A DNA stretch of 14,407 bases from the NCBI GenBank assembly GCA_018648945.1, contig JABGQJ010000126.1:1-14407 (forward strand), written 5' to 3'. A model generated the notes under the pieces. That model saw only the letters and a list, made by a program, of their open reading frames with translations. It was not told where the DNA came from and searched no databases. A program made the translations under genes and the position numbers. The stretch comes from Victivallales bacterium. Its GTDB lineage: Bacteria; Verrucomicrobiota; Lentisphaeria; Oligosphaerales; Lenti-02. Of the stretch, positions 1 to 5,138 are shown piece after piece; the stretch's first letter is position 1, and each line of letters starts with the position of its first letter.

Positions 1-77
1 AAGCTCGGCGTTGGGTGCAAGACTTTGGGATTGCGTGCGATAGAGGGTTGCAGCAGATGGTTCATGAAGAGATCGGG

Positions 78-1055
78 CTAGGGGAGTTGGACCAGTTCGC
101 CGCCCTTGGCCATGGATTCGTTGATCGCCAGGGTCAGTTCCAGCGACTTGTAGGCGTCAGCGTAAGGCGACATGACCAGGGTCGGGTCCTTGTCCAGGAC
201 GGCGTCAATGAAGGTGTCGTCGGACTCCTGGCCGTAGTCGTTGCCGGGCTTGCCTTCGACCGTGAAGTTCGGCTGGCGAATCTTGAAGTTGCCGCCGAGA
301 CCGTAGTTCATGCAGCCTTGCCGGGTGTAGAAATCGAAGCCGCTGGCACCGAAGCCACCGGCTGAGAAGCAGCCGCTGGCGAGGGAGGCGATCACGCCGC
401 TTTTGAAGTGCATAGTCACGGCCGATGCATCGTCGGTATTGTAGTTCTCGATGTCCTTGACCATGCCGCGCCGGGACATGCCGTGTACCGCTTCCACTTC
501 GCCGAGCAGGCAGCGGAGGATGTCGTAGTTGTGGATGGACTGCTCGACCACCTGGCCGCCGGAATGCTCGTGCTGGCGCCACCACCAGACCATGGGCAGG
601 CCGCCCAGGCGGGTGCAGACCACCATGCCGATGTCTTGGCCGTCCAACCATGCCTTGACCCGAGGGATGGTGTCCACGTAGCGGCACTGGAAGCCGACGC
701 CGCTGACCAGGCCCTTGTCGGCGATGGCGTCGCGCACGTCTTTGGCGTAGGCCAGATCCAGGGTCATGGGCTTCTGGACGAAGAGGTTGATACCACGCTC
801 GATGGCCATCATCTCCATGCCGTCATGGGCGCTGGGCTCCACGCAGACATAGACCGCATCCAGCTCCTCGCGCTCGAACATGTCGGCGTAGGAGGTGTAG
901 GCTGTGGCGTCGAAGCGCGCGGCCGTGCGATCCGCCTTCTCCTGGATCAGGTCGCAAACGGCGACCACGTTCACTTCGTCGATCTTCTCCATGTGCCCGA
1001 AGTGGAACTGGGCGATACCGCCACAACCGATGAATCCGACTTTGACCTTGTCCAT
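78..1055 (-). CDS. Gfo/Idh/MocA family NAD(P)-dependent oxidoreductase
   Basis: A 325-aa cytoplasmic protein of the Gfo/Idh/MocA family, whose members oxidise or reduce sugars, inositols and related polyols with NAD(P). Residues 1-120 form a Rossmann domain with the dinucleotide-binding glycine motif GFIGCGGIA (residues 7-15). The family's EKP motif appears as QKP (95-97), so the catalytic Lys96 is kept but the preceding Glu is Gln. The C-terminal alpha/beta domain carries the sugar-site segment EQSIHNYD (171-178), with His175 and Asp178 in the usual H-x-x-D positions. The frame stays open upstream to 1331, but the ATG at 1055 is chosen because it directly precedes the Rossmann strand (MDKVKVGF) and has GAGG nine bases upstream; the upstream extension is Pro/Arg-rich and overlaps the preceding gene. 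It is the last gene of the minus-strand run. The exact substrate cannot be read from the sequence. Confidence 0.9.
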   Translation of the reverse strand: MDKVKVGFIGCGGIAQFHFGHMEKIDEVNVVAVCDLIQEKADRTAARFDATAYTSYADMFEREELDAVYVCVEPSAHDGMEMMAIERGINLFVQKPMTLDLAYAKDVRDAIADKGLVSGVGFQCRYVDTIPRVKAWLDGQDIGMVVCTRLGGLPMVWWWRQHEHSGGQVVEQSIHNYDILRCLLGEVEAVHGMSRRGMVKDIENYNTDDASAVTMHFKSGVIASLASGCFSAGGFGASGFDFYTRQGCMNYGLGGNFKIRQPNFTVEGKPGNDYGQESDDTFIDAVLDKDPTLVMSPYADAYKSLELTLAINESMAKGGELVQLP

Positions 1056-1135
1056 GTCATCAATCCTCTTCGCAGGAAAACTGTCAATCGGCGACGTGAG
1101 ACCGGGAATACTGCACACCGGTCCGAATTTGGCGA

Positions 1136-1164
1136 ACTGTACCGGGCCGTAGCCCGATTCACAA
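1136..1164 (-). promoter_or_regulatory. candidate promoter with palindromic spacer upstream of the oxidoreductase
   Basis: In the 121-nt gap between the deacetylase-like gene and the oxidoreductase, the minus strand reads TTGTGA (1164-1159), a 17-nt spacer, then TACAGT (1141-1136), each matching the sigma70 consensus at 4 of 6 positions. The spacer holds a palindrome, CGGGC-TACG-GCCCG (1156-1143 on the minus strand). As RNA it would be a cUACGg (UNCG-type) tetraloop hairpin, but no T-tract follows, so it is not a convincing terminator. A second short inverted repeat, GACCGG/CCGGTC (1100-1105 and 1118-1123), lies just downstream. It could be an operator-controlled internal promoter, an RNA-processing or attenuation hairpin, or chance in GC-rich DNA. 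Confidence 0.28.
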
Positions 1165-1176
1165 CTTGCCGGGGAA

Positions 1177-2727
1177 CTATGGTTGGGGTTGGCTGAGGGA
1201 GATGTTGCGCAGACGGAGGCCAGTACCCGCGGCAATGCCCTTGGCCGAGATGGCAATGTCGGCAGTGGATGCTTTGACCGGAATCTCCAGCCTACACGCG
1301 AGCCGTTGCGGGGCGGCGGGATCGGCGGCAACCAGGATCATCCGGTGGTCTGCCTTGCGGACCTCCCGGAAGCGCACGTCCAGCTCGATGGTCACGCCCT
1401 CGGCTCCAACCAGCTCAAGAGAGAATTCGTTCTTGCCCTTCTCCAGACCACCCAGCTCGATCACCTTGCAGACTACGCCGTCGCGCGTTGCCTTCAGGGA
1501 AGCCCCGTCCTTGTCCTTCCCCACAGTCACTCCCCCGCCGAGTTGAATGCCGTCAGGGCGGCCATTGCCATCCCGATCGGTACCGATGTCGGGGAAGACG
1601 TTCACCGTGGGGTCAGTTTCTTGGGTGTACAGGATATCGGCCCATTCGCTCATCGTCCGCACCGGAATGCCCGTCTCCTTGCACCAAGCGAGGATGCCCT
1701 CGGTTCGCTCCAGAGTTCCCTGCCAGCCACCCAGTTCGGCGGGGCCGTTTAGGTGACTGTGTCCGACCATCAGTCGATGCCGGGCCACGCCTTCGGCAAT
1801 GCGTGTCTTGTTCCACTCCAAGTCCCGCTTGTCCTCCAGGAAATTGCCCCACTGCATGGCGAAGCGGCGGTCGCCGTCGGGATCATACTCGTTGAAGCAC
1901 TTCTTGGCGGAATCTGGGTAGGTGGCGCCGGCGGTATAGCCGAACTCCTTGCCATAGATGGGCGCAATGTCATAGCGCCAGAGCACGGCCTCGTAGCCAC
2001 CGGGCTGAATCCACGTGGTGGGTGGCTTGATGCCATGCTTCTTGCACAGATCCTGGACCACTTGGGCCTGGAGCCGCAGCACATCCGGCTCTACCCGCAT
2101 ATCCTCCTTGCAGAGGCGTCGGTACGTCACCGTGCGCTCGGCTCCCAGGTCAATGTTATCTTCGCCCCAAAAGCTGCGCAGCTCGAAGTCGCCCTTCTTC
2201 GTCTGGCTCAGCAGATAGGCGGTATCCGGCTGGTCCTCGAAGAGCAGATGCGGCACGCCCTGCCACCTCTCGAACTTAGCGGGATCGGCCGGTCGGAAGC
2301 TCTTGCCGGAAACGGTGGCCTGGCCACGACGGGCCGAGCGGACCGGATCGATGCGGTACGTGAAGTAGGCGGTACGACCCTTCACATGGTGCACGAAGGG
2401 CTTGTCCTTCAGGGCCGCGGCCTCGGCCGCGGCGGCGAACTGGAACTCATACACGCGATGGCCGGGCGTATGGTCCATCACCTCGTGCCCACCCGCTTGG
2501 AGATCGCGGATGAACTCGATGTAGGCCGCGCTTTGGGTGGCTCTGGTGAAGTTCAGCGCCGCACAGAGCTTGAACCCATGCTTGTCGAAGACCTTCCGCA
2601 TCTGGTTCCACTTGGCGGGCGTCTGGTTGTCATCCCCCCGGAAGCAGACTCCCCCCCGCTTGTCGGAGCGGTCAGCGGCGCAGAGCGGCAGGATGGCCAC
2701 TGCAAGCAGGCGGCAGAGGGTCTTCAT
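1177..2727 (-). CDS. secreted NodB-type polysaccharide deacetylase-like protein
   Basis: A 516-aa protein with an N-terminal signal peptide (basic start, hydrophobic core about residues 6-16, likely cleavage near LCAA-DR at 17-20), so exported. The body shows landmarks of the carbohydrate-esterase-4/NodB fold: an Asp pair in FRGDDN (29-34), an HTxxH metal-site motif DHTPGH (85-90), QPGG (241-244) in place of the usual Arg-containing third motif, and VGHSHLNG (321-328) near the last barrel strand. About 110 residues (95-205) between the second and third motifs do not resemble a minimal NodB domain. Residues 375-395 contain an Asp-rich stretch (DIGTDRDGNGRPDG) like calcium-binding linkers, followed by a beta-rich C-terminal domain (about 400-516), perhaps carbohydrate-binding. 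The Asp/His/His metal triad seems present, so it may be a metal-dependent deacetylase, but the altered third motif leaves activity uncertain. The start has GGAG seven bases upstream and lies 3 nt after the waaA stop. Confidence 0.78.
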   Translation of the reverse strand: MKTLCRLLAVAILPLCAADRSDKRGGVCFRGDDNQTPAKWNQMRKVFDKHGFKLCAALNFTRATQSAAYIEFIRDLQAGGHEVMDHTPGHRVYEFQFAAAAEAAALKDKPFVHHVKGRTAYFTYRIDPVRSARRGQATVSGKSFRPADPAKFERWQGVPHLLFEDQPDTAYLLSQTKKGDFELRSFWGEDNIDLGAERTVTYRRLCKEDMRVEPDVLRLQAQVVQDLCKKHGIKPPTTWIQPGGYEAVLWRYDIAPIYGKEFGYTAGATYPDSAKKCFNEYDPDGDRRFAMQWGNFLEDKRDLEWNKTRIAEGVARHRLMVGHSHLNGPAELGGWQGTLERTEGILAWCKETGIPVRTMSEWADILYTQETDPTVNVFPDIGTDRDGNGRPDGIQLGGGVTVGKDKDGASLKATRDGVVCKVIELGGLEKGKNEFSLELVGAEGVTIELDVRFREVRKADHRMILVAADPAAPQRLACRLEIPVKASTADIAISAKGIAAGTGLRLRNISLSQPQP

Positions 2728-2730
2728 GGG

Positions 2731-4041
2731 TCAACTCCGATGCAACGGGATGACAAGGTCCAGAGTGTGATCGATGGCACCGCGTTGGTTCTCAACCACG
2801 CTACGGGAGCGCTGGGCGAGGCCAGCACGGGCAGTTTCGTCGGTGAGCAGCCGGCGCAGCTCAGGAGCGAGGCCGGTGTCCTCGGCCAGTTCGATGGCGG
2901 CATCGGCCTCGCGGAAGATGCGGGCCACATCGCGGAAATTCTGCATGTTCGCGCCGTGCAGGATGGCTTTACCGAAGATGGCGGGCTCGATGATGTTGTG
3001 CCCACCCTCGTTGCCGCCCAGGCTTTTGCCCACAAAGACCACATCTGCCGCCGCGTAGTAGTTCATCAGTTCGCCCGTCGTGTTGACCACCAGCACATCA
3101 ACCGGCTCAGTCGCGTCCGACGTGTCGTCCTTGAGCAACCGGTAGCTGAGCCCCTGGGCCTTCAGTGCCGCCTCCACCTCGGGCGTGCGCTCGACATGGC
3201 GCGGCACGAGAACCATGCGCAGGGCCGGAATCTCCATCCGCAACTCGCGCACGGTGTCGGCCATGAGTTCCTCCTCGCCGCCATGGGTGGAACCCGCGAC
3301 GAAGATCAGCCGTTCGGTCGGGCCAAAGGCCCGGTCCATTTCCGCCTGGACGGCTTCGGCGACCGCGTCGTCCTGATCGCTGTCCGGCACCTGGTCGAAC
3401 TTCATGGTATTGCAGGCATGGACCTCGGCGTCTTTGCCCAAGACCCGGCGCACGCGGTCGGCATCATCCTGGCTCTGCACGCAGAGCGACGAGAAGGCCC
3501 CGAAGAGCCGCTGGAAGAGCCAGCGATGCTTGGCGTAGCCCCGCGCGGAGTTGTCCGACATGCGGCCATTGGCCAAGGCCAGCGGAATGCCCCGCGCCTG
3601 GGCCTGCAGGATCAGATTCGGCCAGATCTCCACCTCGAAGATGACGAGAAGAGCTGGGCGCACCGCCTTCAGCGTCGCCCGCACAAAGAAGTAGAAATCG
3701 AGGGGACAGTAGATCAGGTGCACGGCCGCCGGCTTCTTCTTGGCCGCCAAGGCGTGTCCCGTGGTGGTCGTGGTCGAGAGCACGAACTGCGTGTCTGGTT
3801 CCCGCTCCTGCCAACGCCGGATGAAGGTCAGCGCCGCCACCGTCTCGCCCACACTGCACGCATGGATCCAGACGGGTCTCACAAGACTGGCCAGAGCTGC
3901 CTTCTCTTCAGCCGTGAGCCGCCCGAAGCGTTGCCAGTATTCCTTCGTCACGCCGCCCCGCCGCCGCAGTTTGAAGACCATGATCGGCAAGTAGAGCACG
4001 AAGGCGACGGCAAAGAGAATGTTGTACAGGAACAGGATCAT
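2731..4041 (-). CDS. waaA: 3-deoxy-D-manno-octulosonic acid (Kdo) transferase WaaA/KdtA
   Basis: WaaA transfers Kdo from CMP-Kdo to lipid A precursor at the inner face of the inner membrane, starting the LPS core. The 436-aa protein opens with one membrane anchor (about residues 2-24) and the basic segment KLRRRGG. Family motifs follow in order: HACSVGET (60-67) with the catalytic-type Glu65, FEVEIWPN (135-142), NGRMSDNS (158-165), the Rossmann half beginning near FVAGSTHGGEEE (247-258), PRHVER (280-285), TTGEL (321-325) and GGHNIIEPA (346-354), the GT-B donor-site region. Length fits the usual 410-440 aa. An in-frame ATG at 4071 would add ten residues; the ATG at 4041 is preferred because the membrane segment begins right after it, as in known family members, and a GGGGG stretch lies upstream. 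It is 62 nt from the preceding gene. The substrate chain length (one or two Kdo) cannot be told. Confidence 0.95.
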   Translation of the reverse strand: MILFLYNILFAVAFVLYLPIMVFKLRRRGGVTKEYWQRFGRLTAEEKAALASLVRPVWIHACSVGETVAALTFIRRWQEREPDTQFVLSTTTTTGHALAAKKKPAAVHLIYCPLDFYFFVRATLKAVRPALLVIFEVEIWPNLILQAQARGIPLALANGRMSDNSARGYAKHRWLFQRLFGAFSSLCVQSQDDADRVRRVLGKDAEVHACNTMKFDQVPDSDQDDAVAEAVQAEMDRAFGPTERLIFVAGSTHGGEEELMADTVRELRMEIPALRMVLVPRHVERTPEVEAALKAQGLSYRLLKDDTSDATEPVDVLVVNTTGELMNYYAAADVVFVGKSLGGNEGGHNIIEPAIFGKAILHGANMQNFRDVARIFREADAAIELAEDTGLAPELRRLLTDETARAGLAQRSRSVVENQRGAIDHTLDLVIPLHRS

Positions 4042-4103
4042 GCGGCACAGCCCCCGGGTTGGTAAGACCATACCATACCACGCAATTGCATACGGGCAGG
4101 CTC

Positions 4104-4760
4104 CTACGGCGAGGTCGGCATCGTCGTGTCAACCCGGTCCAGAGACAGCGAGAAGTCGAGCTTGTCTGGTTCCTCCCGCGTCACCGTGATCGTCCAGTCC
4201 GTGTGGGGGAAATCCGTATTGTTCGCGATCCGGACTGTGCCAGCGGTCGCGGCGGGATCGGTCAGGCCGGCCATTTTGAGAAGGCGTTCCCAGATCTTGT
4301 CGGTGAGCAGGGAAAGATTCCAGTCGGCGAAACGCTCGCCGCCCCGGCAATTGGCCAGCCACCGTGCCAAGTGGTAGCAGTCGCCGTCCGGCAACTCCAT
4401 GAGCACATCCACTCCCTCTCGCCGCAACGAGAACTGCGGGAACGGTGTCCCCATCGCGGCCAAAAGCAAGATGGAAACGATCCGCACTTCGGGGGGATCG
4501 TCCGGCTCCTCCTCCTGAGGTGGGGGCGCGAGCAACTCCACATGCCCTTTCAGTTTCGGCCAGGAGGCATGGCCGTACTCGCGGGCGATGATCAGCTGCG
4601 CGTCGCTCAGCTTCGGCGGCTCCCCTTGCTTGCGCCGGGGCAGATGGTCCGCCGCGCGCGTCAGCGCGTCAGCCTTGCCGTCACGGAGCTCCTGCAGCAG
4701 ATCCTTGGCTTGGTGCTTGAGATGGTCGAGAGAGGGATTCTCGGGCAGTCGGTGAAGCAT
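4104..4760 (-). CDS. hypothetical protein with ankyrin-associated N-terminal motif
   Basis: A 218-aa protein of unknown function, without signal peptide or membrane helix, so probably cytoplasmic. Residues 4-75 contain a recognisable pattern (RLPENPSLDHLKHQAKDLL, then LSDAQLIIAREYGHASWPKLKGHVE) that I recall as the cap preceding ankyrin repeats in many bacterial proteins. No ankyrin repeats follow. After a Pro/Glu-rich linker (79-91), residues 92-218 form a different domain that I do not recognise, with two Cys (128, 138), several Trp and a beta-rich end. The start is set by a strong AAGGAG six bases before the ATG at 4760; the frame is open upstream to 4892 but that stretch looks non-coding and lies in the divergent promoter region. 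It is the first gene of the minus-strand run leading into waaA, 62 nt away. A protein-interaction role is only a guess. Confidence 0.8.
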   Translation of the reverse strand: MLHRLPENPSLDHLKHQAKDLLQELRDGKADALTRAADHLPRRKQGEPPKLSDAQLIIAREYGHASWPKLKGHVELLAPPPQEEEPDDPPEVRIVSILLLAAMGTPFPQFSLRREGVDVLMELPDGDCYHLARWLANCRGGERFADWNLSLLTDKIWERLLKMAGLTDPAATAGTVRIANNTDFPHTDWTITVTREEPDKLDFSLSLDRVDTTMPTSP

Positions 4761-4894
4761 AGTCTTCTCCTTCGTTGAACGCCTGGAGTCCGCACATGCA
4801 GGCTGAAAGAAGAGGATGCGACACGGATCGCCGAAACACTGGGTGGACTTCTGTCCTTTCCGCGGACCGGCTACGTCCCAGGGCGCAGTCACAA

Positions 4895-4921
4895 GCTATA
4901 CGTTGCGTCGGAAGCGGTCAA
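4895..4921 (-). promoter_or_regulatory. candidate promoter for the minus-strand operon
   Basis: The minus strand reads TTGACC (4921-4916), a 15-nt spacer, and TATAGC (4900-4895). The -35 box matches the consensus at five of six positions and the -10 at four, but the spacer is two bases shorter than ideal. Transcription would start near 4888 and give a leader of about 128 nt before the ATG at 4760. The -35 box lies about ten bases from the edge of the ATGGAC palindrome. Confidence 0.3.
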
Positions 4922-4931
4922 GCGCGGGAGC

Positions 4932-5060
4932 GATGGACGACATGGACAGTCATGGACGACATGGACGATGGACGCCGGCGCTGCCTGGCTGTGTGGCCCT
5001 GTCCATGCGGTCCATCGTCCATGTCGCCCATGCGCCGCAGGCGGGTCCATGTCGTCCATG
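4932..5060. repeat. large imperfect palindrome of ATGGAC/GTCCAT units
   Basis: The region between the divergent genes contains many ATGGAC words on the left and GTCCAT words on the right. The inner arms 4951-4973 and 5010-5032 are complementary at 22 of 23 positions around a 36-nt loop. Outer arms 4933-4947 and 5045-5059 are complementary over 15 bases and sit outside the inner stem, giving a two-part hairpin interrupted by an internal loop (4948-4950 and 5033-5044). The left arm also contains a direct repeat (GATGGACGACATGGAC at 4932-4947 and CATGGACGACATGGAC at 4951-4966), so alternative pairings exist; for example 4951-4966 pairs perfectly with 5045-5060. It has no coding potential I trust. 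It could be a dispersed palindromic (REP-like) element, a transcript-end structure or a nucleoid-protein site. Confidence 0.85.
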
Positions 5061-5062
5061 AG

Positions 5063-5087
5063 CTTCCCTGCGCCCGGTTGAGGGAAG
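5063..5087. promoter_or_regulatory. possible operator palindrome overlapping the -35 box
   Basis: CTTCCCT (5063-5069) and AGGGAAG (5081-5087) form a perfect 7-bp inverted repeat with an 11-nt centre. The right arm overlaps the candidate -35 box TTGAGG at 5078-5083, so a protein bound here would block the plus-strand promoter. No regulator gene lies in the window. A chance palindrome cannot be excluded. Confidence 0.3.
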
Positions 5088-5106
5088 GGCAGTGGGAGGC
5101 TATCAT
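5078..5106 (+). promoter_or_regulatory. candidate sigma70-type promoter of the carbohydrate operon
   Basis: TTGAGG (5078-5083) and TATCAT (5101-5106) are separated by 17 nt, with four and five of six consensus matches. Transcription would start near 5113, leaving a leader of about 26 nt that includes the AAGGA ribosome-binding site at 5126-5130 ahead of the ATG at 5139. The spacing and fit to the first gene make this the best promoter candidate seen here. Confidence 0.5.
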
Positions 5107-5138
5107 TGCCCCCTTGCCTGAATCCAAGGAAACCACCT

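Noticed and set aside
1..65. Possible start of another minus-strand gene (ATG at 65-63, about 21 open codons to the window edge)
   Set aside because: No clear ribosome-binding site and too short to recognise a product; it could be real but is not supportable here.
408..1196. Plus-strand open frame of 262 codons over the oxidoreductase
   Set aside because: Antisense to a clear Rossmann protein and without any motif of its own.
1056..1331. 92-residue N-terminal extension of the oxidoreductase frame
   Set aside because: It precedes a normal Rossmann start with ribosome-binding site, is Pro/Arg-rich and overlaps the preceding gene.
1753..4065. Long plus-strand open frame (770 codons) opposite waaA and the deacetylase-like gene
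   Set aside because: It is antisense to two genes with clear family motifs, and its His/Gly/Val/Leu-rich product is the usual shadow of GC-rich coding DNA.
4932..5060. CRISPR array
   Set aside because: The repeats are short, inverted and lack regular unique spacers; no cas gene is present.
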